Shown in pieces: positions 44,849 to 56,135 of a stretch of DNA of 64,000 nucleotides. Source of the stretch: Burkholderiaceae bacterium (GTDB lineage Bacteria > Pseudomonadota > Gammaproteobacteria > Burkholderiales > Burkholderiaceae_E); the NCBI GenBank assembly GCA_016710525.1, contig JADJVQ010000007.1:62001-126000 (forward strand), written 5' to 3'. A program made the position numbers and the translations under genes. Each line of letters opens with the position of its first letter. Position 1 is the first letter of the stretch. The notes below the pieces were generated by a model. The model saw only the letters and a list, made by a program, of their open reading frames with translations. It was not told the DNA's origin and did not search any database.

Positions 44849-45573
44849 AGTTTGTGCAGGTCGATGAGGATCTGTCGGGTGTTCAGGGTGGCGCCATCCA
44901 GGTGATGCGCCAGAATGGCCCGGGTCAGGTATTTTGCCTGCGTCCGGGCCCGCGCAGACTCGAAGTTGCCCGCGGCCAGGCTTTGCAGCGTCTCGCCGCT
45001 GACCAGTCCCGCCGTGCTGCCCAGCGCCCCCGGGTCGGCCGCCACGAATCCGGCCGAAGGCCGCCAGCGGTAAAACCGCTCGCTGTCGATGGGCTCGTCG
45101 GCGACGTCGCAGGACAGGTCGGGCGCATAACCGGTTTCGCGCAGCAGCACCCACTCGAAGCGGCGAAGCGTGTCGTCCAAAGGCGCGCCCTCGCCCAGGT
45201 CGAGCAGAGCCTGCACATAAGCTTCGTACAGACCCGGGTGCGGGTCTTCGCGCGGCAGCAGTTTCATCAGCAGCTCGTTCAGGTAGAACGCGCACAACAG
45301 GGCATCGCCCTGCGGGCTGGCCATTCCGCCGACCCAATGGGCCGCCGTCAGCGTGCGCAGCTCCTGTCGTCCGGTCCAGCCCGCCGCCAGCGGCTGAAAC
45401 TGAAGCAGCACGCCGCGCAGCGACGAGTGCGGGCGCCGTGCCCCCTTGGCGACCGCGGCCACACGGCCATAGTCGCGGGTGAACAGGTCGACCACGAGGC
45501 TGGTTTCTCGATAGGGAACACTGTGCAGCAGGAAGGCCGCCTGGTGATCGACCTTCATCGACGCGGTGACCAT
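44845..45573 (-). CDS. recO: DNA repair protein RecO
   Basis: RecFOR-pathway mediator that loads RecA on gapped DNA. 242 residues with an N-terminal OB-like part (AAFLLHSVPYRETSLVVDLF, VAAVAKGARRPHS, LLQFQPLAAGW) and a helical C-terminal part. Position between era and pdxJ is classical. It starts 9 bp after the era stop. Confidence 0.94.
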   Translation of the reverse strand: MVTASMKVDHQAAFLLHSVPYRETSLVVDLFTRDYGRVAAVAKGARRPHSSLRGVLLQFQPLAAGWTGRQELRTLTAAHWVGGMASPQGDALLCAFYLNELLMKLLPREDPHPGLYEAYVQALLDLGEGAPLDDTLRRFEWVLLRETGYAPDLSCDVADEPIDSERFYRWRPSAGFVAADPGALGSTAGLVSGETLQSLAAGNFESARARTQAKYLTRAILAHHLDGATLNTRQILIDLHKL

Positions 45574-45582
45574 CGGCCCGAA

Positions 45583-46494
45583 CTATTCGTAACCGTAGGC
45601 GCGCAGGCTCGTTTCGTTGTCCGCCCAGCCGCCGCGAACCTTCACGAACAGCTCGAGGTAGACCTTGGTGCCGAACATCTTTTCGAGGTCGACCCGCGCT
45701 TCGCTGGCGATGCGCTTGATGCGTTCGCCTCCCGCGCCCAGGATCATCGGCTTGTGCACTTCGCGCGCCACGATGATCGTGGCGAACACACGCCGCAGAT
45801 TGGGCAGCTCCTCGAACTTCTCGATGACCACCGTGCTCTCGTAGGGCAGCTCGTCGCCGAGCAGTCGGAACAGTTTTTCGCGGATCAGTTCGGTGCCCAG
45901 GAAACGTTCGCTGCGATCGGTCAGGGCGTCGCCTTCGAGCATCGACTCGCCCAGCGGAAGCCGCCTGGCACAAAGGTCGGCCAGCAGCTCGACCTGGTGG
46001 CCCGTCTGGGCGCTGATCGGGATCACCTCATCGAAGTCTCGATCGGCCGTCGCCTGGGCAATCAGCTGGCCGACCCGCGCCTTGTCGGCGACCGAATCGA
46101 TCTTGTTGACAGCCAGGAACAGAGGCCGGCCGGCCGGCAGCAGTGCGGCCATGGTCTTGTCGCCGGCCGTCCAGCCCGATGCGTCACAGACCATCACGAC
46201 CACGTCCGCGTCGGCTGCCACCTGCTGGGCTGTCCGGTTCAGCACCCGATTCAAGGCACCCATCGAGCGAGTCTGGTAACCCGGGCTGTCGATGAACAAC
46301 AGCTGCGCGTCGGGACGCGACAGCACACCGAGGATGCGGTGTCGGGTGGTCTGAGCCTTCTTGGACGTGATCGACAGCTTCTGGCCGACCAGCCGGTTGA
46401 GCAGCGTCGACTTGCCCACATTGGGCCGGCCGACGATGGCGACGTAGCCGCAGCGATGTTCGGCGAGTTCGGAGCGTTCGGGTGGTTCGGACAT
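45583..46494 (-). CDS. era: GTPase Era
   Basis: Ribosome-assembly GTPase binding 16S rRNA. 303 residues: G1 GRPNVGKSTLLN, G3 IDSPGYQ (DxxG with Ser where Thr is usual), G4 NKID, and the C-terminal KH domain (VIEKFEELPNLRRVFATIIV, ILGAGGERIKRI). The start ATG shares its A with the rnc TGA. Confidence 0.97.
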   Translation of the reverse strand: MSEPPERSELAEHRCGYVAIVGRPNVGKSTLLNRLVGQKLSITSKKAQTTRHRILGVLSRPDAQLLFIDSPGYQTRSMGALNRVLNRTAQQVAADADVVVMVCDASGWTAGDKTMAALLPAGRPLFLAVNKIDSVADKARVGQLIAQATADRDFDEVIPISAQTGHQVELLADLCARRLPLGESMLEGDALTDRSERFLGTELIREKLFRLLGDELPYESTVVIEKFEELPNLRRVFATIIVAREVHKPMILGAGGERIKRIASEARVDLEKMFGTKVYLELFVKVRGGWADNETSLRAYGYE

Positions 46495-47252
46495 CAGACG
46501 GGGTGCGGGTTGGTCATGCCGGCATCGGCCGCGAGGCTGCCTGCGCCGGGTTTGCCGCGAGCGCGACGGGCAGGAGCCGGCTCGAGAGTCTGGGCGTTTT
46601 CGAGCGCCTGCTTGGCGGCGGCCTGTTCCGCGGCACGCCGGCTGGCGCCCCGGCCCAGCACGGTGATCGAAAGCTTGGGAATGGCACATTCGACCTCGAA
46701 GGTCTGGCTGTGCGCCGCACCGTGGGTCGCAACCACCGAATAGACCGGCAGCGGCATGCGGCGCCCCTGCAGATACTCCTGCAGCAGGGTCTTGGCATCC
46801 TTGCCCAGCGTGCGCGGATCGACGGTCTTGAGCACCGGCGTGTACAGCGCCGCGATCACCGCATGCGCGCTGTCGAAGCCGCCATCGAGAAACACCGCGC
46901 CGAACAGCGCCTCGACACAATCGGCCAGGATCGAGGGCCTGCGGAAGCCGCCGCTCTTGGCCTCGCCCTCGCCCAGGCGCAGGTGCGGACCCAGATCGAG
47001 CCGGCCGGCCACCTCGAACAGCGACTGCTGCCGGACCAGGTTGGCGCGTACCCGTGACAGGTCGCCCTCATCGATATCGTGGAACGCGCGGTACAACAGC
47101 GAGGCGATCACGCAGTTCAGGATGCTGTCGCCCAGGAACTCCAGGCGCTCGTTGTTCGGCTGGCCATAGCTGCGATGAGTCAGCGCCTGCTGCAGCAATG
47201 CCGGATCGTCGAAGCGATAGCCGAGCCGCAGCTGCAGGGCGTCCGTGTTCAT
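46494..47252 (-). CDS. rnc: Ribonuclease III
   Basis: Double-strand-specific endoribonuclease that processes rRNA precursors. 252 residues: signature NERLEFLGDSILNCVIASLL, DCVEALFGAVFLDGG with catalytic Asp and Glu, and a C-terminal double-stranded-RNA-binding domain (LLQEYLQGRRMPLPVYSVV, GRGASRRAAEQAAAKQAL). Placed lepB-DUF4845-rnc-era as in other Burkholderiales. Confidence 0.97.
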   Translation of the reverse strand: MNTDALQLRLGYRFDDPALLQQALTHRSYGQPNNERLEFLGDSILNCVIASLLYRAFHDIDEGDLSRVRANLVRQQSLFEVAGRLDLGPHLRLGEGEAKSGGFRRPSILADCVEALFGAVFLDGGFDSAHAVIAALYTPVLKTVDPRTLGKDAKTLLQEYLQGRRMPLPVYSVVATHGAAHSQTFEVECAIPKLSITVLGRGASRRAAEQAAAKQALENAQTLEPAPARRARGKPGAGSLAADAGMTNPHPV

Positions 47253-47262
47253 CGGGCGCGGC

Positions 47263-47649
47263 TCACTTGCTCGTCGCGTTCGCTTCGTACTCGAGCAGCA
47301 GGCTGGCGTTGGCGACCAGCGGCACTTTTTTCTCGTAGGCGAAGCTGATGGTGACCGAATTGCCGCTCTTGACGATCTTCAGGTCCTTGCCCGTGATGGA
47401 CGCGATGTCTTCGATGGCGGAGATCTTGTCGAAAGACTTCTGGATTTCCAGCGGGGCGGTTTCACCCGACGCGGCGATCTTGTCGAGTGCCCGCTTCGCG
47501 GCGAGGTACTCCAGCGCGCTGGGCATCACGCGCATGACCAGAACCACCAGTACGAGCGCGACGACCCCGAAAAAAAGCAACCCGAACAGGCTCAGACCGC
47601 GCTGGCGGGCCCGCGCGACCGGTTCAATTCGATGACGATTGGGTCTCAT
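47263..47649 (-). CDS. DUF4845 membrane protein
   Basis: A 128-residue protein with one hydrophobic segment (about 19-40, LSLFGLLFFGVVALVLVVLV) and a small C-terminal domain with VTISFAYEKKVPLVANASLL. This family occurs constantly between lepB and rnc in Betaproteobacteria and has no established function. The leader resembles a type IV pilin-like N-terminus (RGLSLFGLLF) but lacks the clear processing Glu. It shares one base with the lepB stop. Confidence 0.85.
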   Translation of the reverse strand: MRPNRHRIEPVARARQRGLSLFGLLFFGVVALVLVVLVMRVMPSALEYLAAKRALDKIAASGETAPLEIQKSFDKISAIEDIASITGKDLKIVKSGNSVTISFAYEKKVPLVANASLLLEYEANATSK

Positions 47650-48558
47650 CAGTGAAATCTTCCAATTCGCTTGAAGTCGCCGAAATTCATCCAGATGAAG
47701 AACGCCCTGCCGACCAGGTTGGCCTCTGGTACAAATCCCCAGAAGCGGCTGTCCAGGCTGTTTTCACGATTGTCGCCCATCACGAAGTAGTGACCGGGCG
47801 GCACCGTGCAACTGACCCCACCCCCCGTGTAGTTGCACTGATCGCGGAAGGGGAAAGCGTTCACGGCACTGATAAAAGACGGTTTATCCAATTCTGTCAA
47901 TATCTTATGGTCGATTTCTCCCAGCTTTTCTGAATATTGCCGGGAGTAGGACAGACGGTCGGAATCGTAGAACTCGCCCGCCGGCGCCAGGGCCACGTCG
48001 GCATCGTTGATGCGAAGTTTCTTGTTTTCGTAGCTGATCTTGTCCCCCGGCAGACCAACCACCCGCTTGATGTAGTCCTGGCTGGGATTCTGGGGATAGC
48101 GAAATACCATGACGTCGCCGCGCATCGGGCTGCCCACGTCGATGATCTTGGTGTGAACCACCGGCAGACGCACGCCATAGCTGAACTTGTTGACGAGAAT
48201 GAGGTCGCCGATCAGCAGGGTCGGGATCATCGAACCCGACGGAATCTTGAAGGGTTCGACCAGGAAGGAGCGCAGAAAGAACACCACCGCGATGACGGGG
48301 AACAGGCCCGCGGTGTATTCGAGCCAGAGCGGCTGGCGCAGCGCATCGCGGACCACCGCTTCGCGGGCGGCACCCGAGTCGCTGACCCGCTGGTGCGCCG
48401 GCAGCGCAGCCTGCTGGTCATCGAATGCTTTCGCCCGCTGGACGGCCGTGCGCCGGCGCGCCGGCAGGAAGTGGAATCGCTCGGCCAGCCAGGCCGAGAA
48501 GCAGACCACCAGCAGCACGAACAGGATCAGCGCAAAGTTCAGAGGGCTCGTCCGCCAT
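47649..48558 (-). CDS. lepB: Signal peptidase I (start region possibly frameshifted)
   Basis: Cleaves Sec and Tat signal peptides at the periplasmic face. Two transmembrane segments, catalytic Ser in PSGSMIPTLLIGD, Lys in DYIKRVVGLPGD, and GHYFVMGDNRENSLDSRFWG. The in-frame start nearest the stop-free region is GTG 48518, but the conserved N-terminal residues NFALILFV lie just upstream in the same phase without any ATG. An ATG at 48558 would give MADEP then LNFALILFV if one C of the CCC at 48544-48546 were absent. The full extent to 48558 is given here on that reading; the safely supported CDS is 47649-48518 (289 residues). Confidence 0.85.
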
Positions 48559-48581
48559 GATTGAGGGTCGCGGGGAACGGC

Positions 48582-50375
<1,794 letters not shown>

Positions 50376-50381
50376 GGAGCC

Positions 50382-50412
50382 AAAAAATCAAAGGCGCGCC
50401 GGAGGGCGCGCC
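50382..50412 (-). terminator. Intrinsic terminator between mucD and lepA
   Basis: Minus strand: GGCGCGCC, loop CTCC, GGCGCGCC, then TTTGATTTTTT. A perfect eight-pair GC stem with a T-rich tail, 45 bp after the mucD stop and directly before the lepA start codon. lepA would need its own promoter upstream of or within this element, or substantial read-through. Confidence 0.85.
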
Positions 50413-50457
50413 GACCTTGCATTCTAACAGCGGCGGGGACCGGAACCGCCCCGCCGG

Positions 50458-51886
50458 TCAGCGTGCCGGCGCCAGCGCCGGCGAGGGGCGCAAGGGAACG
50501 AAGGTTGCGCTTTCGCCGCGGCGCACCAGCACGACATGCGTCTTGCCCTTGTCGAGCTTGGCCGTCAGTTCGTTGAACTGCCGGGCGCTGGTGATGTCCT
50601 GGTTGTTCAATGACAAGATCAGATCGCCCTGGCGCAGCCCGGCACGCGCACCAACCCCGTCGACCGACTCGACCAGCACGCCGTGCTTGACCTTCAGCTG
50701 GCCCTTGCGCTCTTCGGGGATGTCGATCACGCCGATCCCCAGCGCATTGGCGGCGGCCGGCGCCGGCTGCGCCCCCGACCCGGGCGAGCCCGGGCGCTGG
50801 GCCCGCTGGGCCCGGTCGGGTTCGGTTTCGGCCACCGTCACCTGCAAATCGCGGGAGGCACCTTTGCGCCAGACCTGCAGCGTCACCCGCGCGCCCGGCT
50901 TGGTGCCACCGACCAGACGCGGCAGGTCGCTGGAGCGCTCGATCGGCTTGCCATCGAATCGCTGGATGATGTCGCCCTCTTCGACGCCACCCTTGGCAGC
51001 GGGCCCGCCTGCCTCGACATTGCGCACCAGTGCGCCCGCCGCCCGGGTCAGGCCCAGCGGTTCGGCGATGTCCTTGGTCACTTCGGCGATGCCCACACCG
51101 ATGCGCCCGCGCACCACCCGGCCCGACGACTTGAGCTGGTCGGCCACCCGGATCGCCTCGTCGATGGGGATCGCAAACGAGATGCCCATGAATCCGCCGG
51201 TGCGGCTGTAGATCTGGGAATTGATGCCCGCCACCTCGCCGCGCATGTTGAGCAGCGGCCCGCCCGAATTGCCCGGATTGACCGCCACATCCGTCTGGAT
51301 GAACGGCAGGTAGTCTCCCGTCTCGCGCCCCTTGGCCGAGACGATGCCCGCGGTGACCGTATTCTCCAGCCCGAAGGGCGAACCGATCGCCAGCACCCAT
51401 TCGCCCACGCGAACCCGGTTCGAATCGCCGATCGCCAGCCGTGGCAGGCTGGCGGCCTCGATCTTGACCAGGGCGACGTCGGTGCGGCGGTCGGAGCCGA
51501 CCACCCTGCCCTTGAACTCGCGCTTGTCGGTCAGGGTGACGTAGATCTCGTCGGCTCCCTCGACCACATGATGATTGGTCAGGATGAATCCATCGCCGGA
51601 AATCACGAACCCGGAACCCACTGCGGGAAGAAGCGCCGGAAGAATTCGTAGAACGGGTCGTTCTCGTCCATGCCCTTCGGGCATCTGGAAGCCGGCTGCT
51701 CGCCGGCGCCGCCCCGGGGCGGGAGCGTTCGGTGGTGCGGATGTTCACGACCGCGGGCCCGGCCTTCTCGACCAGGTCGGCAAAATCGGGCAGGTCACGC
51801 GCCTGCGCATCGGCCAGCGGCGCGAACAGCAGGCCATTTAACCCGCAGACGACGGATATCAGGACGAAAAGTCTCTTGGTGTTCAT
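50458..51886 (-). pseudogene. mucD: Periplasmic serine protease DegP/MucD, frame broken twice
   Basis: HtrA-family envelope protease-chaperone, about 475 residues if repaired. The start MNTKRLFVLISVVCGLNGLL is a signal peptide, followed by FADLVEKAGPAVVNIRTTER. Near 51716 (CCCC/GGGG run) the phase changes to one reading PKGMDENDPFYEFFRRFFPQ. Near 51620 it changes again to GSGFVISGDGFILTNHHVVE (His of the triad). After that TDVALVKIEA (Asp), NPGNSGGPLLNMRGEV (Ser) and two PDZ domains are intact to the stop. The breaks lie in a GC-rich linker. Position before lepA is standard for Betaproteobacteria. Confidence 0.85.
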
Positions 51887-52059
51887 GCGAATACCATGCG
51901 AAGGAAAAGAACGGATTGGAGCGGGAGTTGGGGCCGGGTGCAGCCGAATTCAAGACCCGGATGATACGGGGTCCTGGCGGCTTCTCCCCCGCGCCGACGG
52001 CCGGATCCCGGGGCGAGCGGCGCAACGGCGGCGTGGCTTTGGCGCTTTGCCGCCGTGCA

Positions 52060-52532
52060 TCACGATCGGGAACCACGGCGCAGCCAGGTGACCCAGGCCG
52101 CCGCCTTGATCCATTCTGTGTCGTCCGCAAGATCGACGCCTGACAGCAGCCGATACCGGTGCCCGTCAGCCAGTGCATCGACCCAAAGCACACCCAGCGC
52201 CCGGTGAACATGGCGAATATCCAGCGGGATCGCCAGCCCGGCCGCCGGGCGCAGAAAGGCGCTGCCGAGCGAATCCACGCACAGGTGGGCGCCGGTCGCG
52301 CCGTGCAGCGGCGCCAGCGTCCCGAGCCGCCGCAGCACGGGAGGGGCTGCCAGGGCCAGAAGCGCGACCCCCAGGATCAGTCCGCCATCCAGCCGCTGGC
52401 CGATGGCATCCCGATGCCGAACACGCCATGGACGCTTGCGACTGCGCCCAGCACACCACACGCGCGGCACAGCCGGCCGGCCCAGCGGACCCGCCGGCTG
52501 CGGCCGACGGGCAGTTCGAGCCACAAAGACAC
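52060..52532 (-). pseudogene. YgfX-like small membrane protein, frameshifted
   Basis: Tentative gene of about 157 residues. A GTG at 52532 starts SLWLELPVGRSRRVRWAG, typical of YgfX-like N-termini, and runs to SGWMAD then TGA. One frame over, translation continues LILGVALLALAAPPVLRRL and ends RYRLLSGVDLADDTEWIKAA then WVTWLRR. Restoring one G in GCGGAC at 52382-52383 would give SGWMAGLILGVAL. In E. coli YgfX (CptA) is a membrane protein linked to division and SdhE. It lies between fabF and mucD, where rpoE-rseA-rseB often sit in related genomes. Start and family are uncertain. Confidence 0.45.
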
Positions 52533-52571
52533 GCCGGCGGCCGATCGAGTCGAGGGGCAGCCCGCGGGGCG

Positions 52572-53811
52572 TCAGACGCGTCGCATGACCAGGGTGCCGT
52601 TGGTTCCGCCGAACCCGAACGAGTTGGACAGCGCGACATCGATCTTCATCTGTCGTGCCTCATTGGCACAATAGTCGAGATCGCAGGCGGGATCCTGGTT
52701 GAAGATGTTGATGGTCGGCGGCGAGATCTGGTGGTGCACCGCCAGAGCCGTGAAAACAGCCTCGACACCGCCCGCAGCCCCCAGCAGGTGTCCCGTCATG
52801 GACTTGGTGGAATTGACCACCAGCTTGCGCGCCGCATCGCCCATTGCCCGCTTCACCGCGACCGTTTCGGCGATATCGCCCAGGGGTGTCGAGGTGCCGT
52901 GCGCATTGATGTACTGCACTTCATCGGGATTCACGCCCGCGCTGCGCAAGGCCTGACGCATGCCACGTGACGGGCCTTCGCCGTCTTCGGCGGGTGCCGT
53001 GATGTGGTGAGCATCGGCGCTAAGCCCATATCCGGCCAGTTCGGCATAGATGCGGGCTCCGCGGCGCTTGGCATGCTCGTACTCTTCGAGCACCAGCACG
53101 CCCCCTCCTTCGCCCAGCACGAAGCCATCGCGATCCTTGTCGAAGGGGCGACTGGCGGTGGCCGGATCATCGTTGCGGGTCGACAGCGCCCGCATCGAGG
53201 CGAATCCGCCAATTCCGAGCGGCGACACGGTGGACTCGGCCCCACCGGCCAGCATGACATCGACGTCGCCGTACTGAATCATCCGACCCGCCTCACCGAT
53301 CGAATGCGTGCCCGGTGGTGCAGGCAGAGACGATGGCGAACGACGGCCCCTTCAGACCCAGCATGATCGACAGTTGTCCCGAGATCATGTTGATGATCGA
53401 ACCGGGCACGAAAAACGGCGAGATACGCCTTGGGCCGCGATTCATGAAATCGGTGTGGTTCTCTTCGATCATCGGCAGGCCGCCAATGCCCGAACTCACC
53501 ACCGCGCCGATGCGCTCGGCGTTGCTCGCCGTCACCGTCAGGCCCGAATCGCGCAGCGCCTGGACGCCGGCAGCGATGCCGTAGTGGATGAAGGTATCGA
53601 AGTGCCGAGCCTCCTTGGCGGGAAGGTACTCGGTGATATCGAAGCCCCGAACCTCGCCGGCGATCTGGGCGGAGAAGGCCGCGGTATCGAATCGGGTGAT
53701 CCGATCGATACCGGAACGACCCGCGATCAGATTCGACCAGGCGCTCGAGACCTCGTTGCCAATGGGGCTGACGATGCCCATACCGGTGATGACGACGCGA
53801 CGACCACTCAC
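52572..53811 (-). pseudogene. fabF: Beta-ketoacyl-ACP synthase II, single frameshift
   Basis: Chain-elongating condensing enzyme of type II fatty-acid synthesis, about 412 residues if repaired. The N-terminal frame reads RRVVITGMGIVSPIGNEVSS to the active-site Cys in IVSACTTG, then leaves the family. The C-terminal frame resumes at THSIGEAGRMIQYGDVDVML, with INAHGTSTPLGD and VVNSTKSMTGHLLGAAGG (catalytic His, Lys) and NSFGFGGTNGTLVMRRV. One extra G at 53311-53313 (CCGGGCAC for CCGGCAC on the coding strand) accounts for it. A truncated FabF would be inactive, so a sequence error is the simpler reading. Confidence 0.92.
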
Positions 53812-53839
53812 AGGGATCTCCTTGCCGCAGGTCGCAGAC

Positions 53840-54079
53840 TCAACCCTTGGAATGCGACTTGATGTAATCGACAGCTTGCTGGACCGTGGTGATCTTCTCG
53901 GCTTCTTCGTCCGGGATCTCGGTCTCGAATTCGTCTTCGAGCGCCATCACGAGCTCGACGGTGTCGAGCGAGTCGGCACCCAGATCGTCGACGAACGACG
54001 ACTCGATCTTGATGTCGGCTTCGTTCACGCCGAGTTGTTCGGCCACGATCTTCTTGACGCGCTGTTCGATATTTTCCAT
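53840..54079 (-). CDS. acpP: Acyl carrier protein
   Basis: 79-residue acidic carrier of growing acyl chains. The phosphopantetheine serine is in LGADSLDTVELVMALE; start MENIEQRVKKIVAEQLG. GGAG lies 12 bases upstream. 28 bp before fabF and 287 bp after fabG, with its own -10 element in that gap, as expected for a very abundant protein. Confidence 0.98.
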   Translation of the reverse strand: MENIEQRVKKIVAEQLGVNEADIKIESSFVDDLGADSLDTVELVMALEDEFETEIPDEEAEKITTVQQAVDYIKSHSKG

Positions 54080-54208
54080 TTGTCTTGCTCCTCTGTGCGA
54101 GCCACGTGAGAACCGTGTCTCTGATGTTGATTGACTTGCTATTCACCGGCCGCCGCGCTTTGTCTGCAACGCCGGCCGGTCGCCCGTCCACGATCATGAA
54201 CGGCGCGG

Positions 54209-54214
54209 ATTCTA
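54209..54214 (-). promoter_or_regulatory. Possible -10 element of acpP
   Basis: TAGAAT on the minus strand, about 130 bp upstream of acpP within the fabG-acpP gap (54080-54366). No good -35 partner is visible. The rest of that gap holds no gene. Confidence 0.35.
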
Positions 54215-54366
54215 TCAGTTAGCCGCCGCTTTCGAGCCAGCCGCTCGGACGAGGCCATTGGTCCGATTGCCATGCGACACCGGAGCGCGGCAGACTGGCG
54301 CCATCCGTGTCGGCTTTGCCGCGCTACAGCAGCGTATCGCAGGCAAATCAGCGCAATCCGAATCGA

Positions 54367-55122
54367 TCATTCCATGTACATCCCGCCATTGACATGCAGG
54401 GTCACACCACTCACGTAGCCTGCCTGCGGCCCCGCCAGATAGGCAACCGCACCGGCCACATCCTGCGCGAGCCCGAAGCGCCCGGCCGGAATGTTCTGCA
54501 TCAGCGCGGCTGTCTGCTCGGGCGTAAGCGCCCGTGTCATGTCGGTGTCGATGAACCCCGGCGCCACGCAGTTGACCGTGATGTTGCGGCTGCCCAGTTC
54601 ACGCGCCAGTGCACGCGTCATGCCCGCCACGCCCGCCTTCGCAGCGGCATAGTTCGCCTGACCGGCATTGCCGCTCGAACCCACGACCGACGTGATGTTG
54701 ACGATCCGTCCGTATCGCGCCTTCATCATCGGGCGCATGACCAATCGGCAAAGCCGGAACACAGCCGACAGATTGGTGTCGATGACCGATGCCCATTCGT
54801 CGTCCTTCATCCGCATGGCCAGATTGTCACGCGTGATTCCCGCATTATTGACCAGGACGGAGGGTGCGCCGCAGCTCTTGTGCATCTCGTCGATGACGGC
54901 CTCGGCTCGGGCGGCATCGGTCACATCCAGCACCACGCCACGGCCGGCCAACCCCGCCTGCTCCAGGGCCGCCGTGATGGCGTCCGCGCCAGCTGCCGAC
55001 GTGGCTGTGCCGACGACGAAGGCCCCCAGGCGACCCAGTTCCAGGGCGATGCCATGGCCAATGCCGCGCGAGGCGCCGGTCACCAGCGCCACCTGACCCT
55101 GAAAGGCGGCCGCCGTACTCAT
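54367..55122 (-). CDS. fabG: 3-oxoacyl-ACP reductase
   Basis: NADPH-dependent reductase of type II fatty-acid synthesis, 251 residues. ALVTGASRGIGHGIALEL, VLVNNAGITRDNLAMRM, IVNITSVVGSSGNAGQANY then AAAKAG (Ser, Tyr, Lys) and VAPGFIDTDMTRAL. Overlaps fabD by ATGA. Confidence 0.97.
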   Translation of the reverse strand: MSTAAAFQGQVALVTGASRGIGHGIALELGRLGAFVVGTATSAAGADAITAALEQAGLAGRGVVLDVTDAARAEAVIDEMHKSCGAPSVLVNNAGITRDNLAMRMKDDEWASVIDTNLSAVFRLCRLVMRPMMKARYGRIVNITSVVGSSGNAGQANYAAAKAGVAGMTRALARELGSRNITVNCVAPGFIDTDMTRALTPEQTAALMQNIPAGRFGLAQDVAGAVAYLAGPQAGYVSGVTLHVNGGMYME

Positions 55123-56063
55123 GCGCCCGCCCCGCGCACCGCCTGCAGGGCCGCCTCCAGTGATGCGGGATCCTGCACGGCCAGTGCCTTGATCGATTTG
55201 TCGATGCGGGGGATGAGACCGGTCAGCACTTTGCCCGGGCCGAACTCGATCACCTGGTCGACCCCGATCGACTTCAGCCGCTGCACGACCTCGACCCAGC
55301 GCACCGGCGAAGACGCCTGGCGCACCAGCGCATCGATGATCCGCGACGGCTCCTGCTCGATGGCGACATCGACGTTGTTGACCAGACTGATCCGCGGGGG
55401 CACGAGGGCGACATCGGCCAGCGCCACCTTCAGGCGCGCCCCGGCCGGCGCCAGCAGCGTCGAATGAAAGGGTGCCGAGACCGCCAGGGGCAGCGCCCGC
55501 TTGGCGCCAGCCTGCTTGGCCTTCTCGCAGGCCCGCTCGACTGCCGCTTTGTGTCCCGCGATCACGACCTGCGCCGGCGCATTGAAGTTCACCGCCTCGA
55601 CGACTTCGCTGGCCGAGGCAGCCGCCGCACAGGCGGCGCGCACCGCCTCATCGTCCAGCCCCATGATCACGGCCATGCCGCCCGTGCCGACCGGCACCGC
55701 CTCCTGCATGGCTTGCGCCCGCAGGCGCACCAGCCTGACGGCCTGCGCGAGCGGAAGCGATCCCGCGGCGACCAATGCCGTGTATTCGCCCAGGCTGTGT
55801 CCCGCAACCGCCACGGCTTCGGGGCCGCCGGCGGCGCGCCAGGCGGCGCAGCATGCGTAACCTGCCACCAGCATCGCAGGCTGGGTATTGACCGTCAGGG
55901 CCAGGCTCTCGGCCGGCCCTTTGGCAATCATGTCGCTGAGCGGTTCGCCCAGAGCGGCGTCTGCCTGCGCCAGGATATCGGCCACCACGGGATTGCCCGC
56001 AAAAGCGTCGAGCATGCCTACCGCTTGGGAGCCCTGGCCTGGAAAAACGAATGCGATCGTCAT
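55119..56063 (-). CDS. fabD: Malonyl-CoA:ACP transacylase
   Basis: Loads malonate onto ACP. 314 residues: IAFVFPGQGSQAVGML, active-site VAVAGHSLGEYTALVAAG (Ser, with partner His later in VSAPFHSTLL), and GPGKVLTGLIPRID. It follows fabH by 72 bp. Confidence 0.97.
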   Translation of the reverse strand: MTIAFVFPGQGSQAVGMLDAFAGNPVVADILAQADAALGEPLSDMIAKGPAESLALTVNTQPAMLVAGYACCAAWRAAGGPEAVAVAGHSLGEYTALVAAGSLPLAQAVRLVRLRAQAMQEAVPVGTGGMAVIMGLDDEAVRAACAAAASASEVVEAVNFNAPAQVVIAGHKAAVERACEKAKQAGAKRALPLAVSAPFHSTLLAPAGARLKVALADVALVPPRISLVNNVDVAIEQEPSRIIDALVRQASSPVRWVEVVQRLKSIGVDQVIEFGPGKVLTGLIPRIDKSIKALAVQDPASLEAALQAVRGAGA

Positions 56064-56135
56064 GTGCGTTATTTGTCGATGAGCGCGCCGCTGGCGCGAA
56101 AAGACAGGGCGGTTTCGGGCCGGCCCTGGCGTCGG

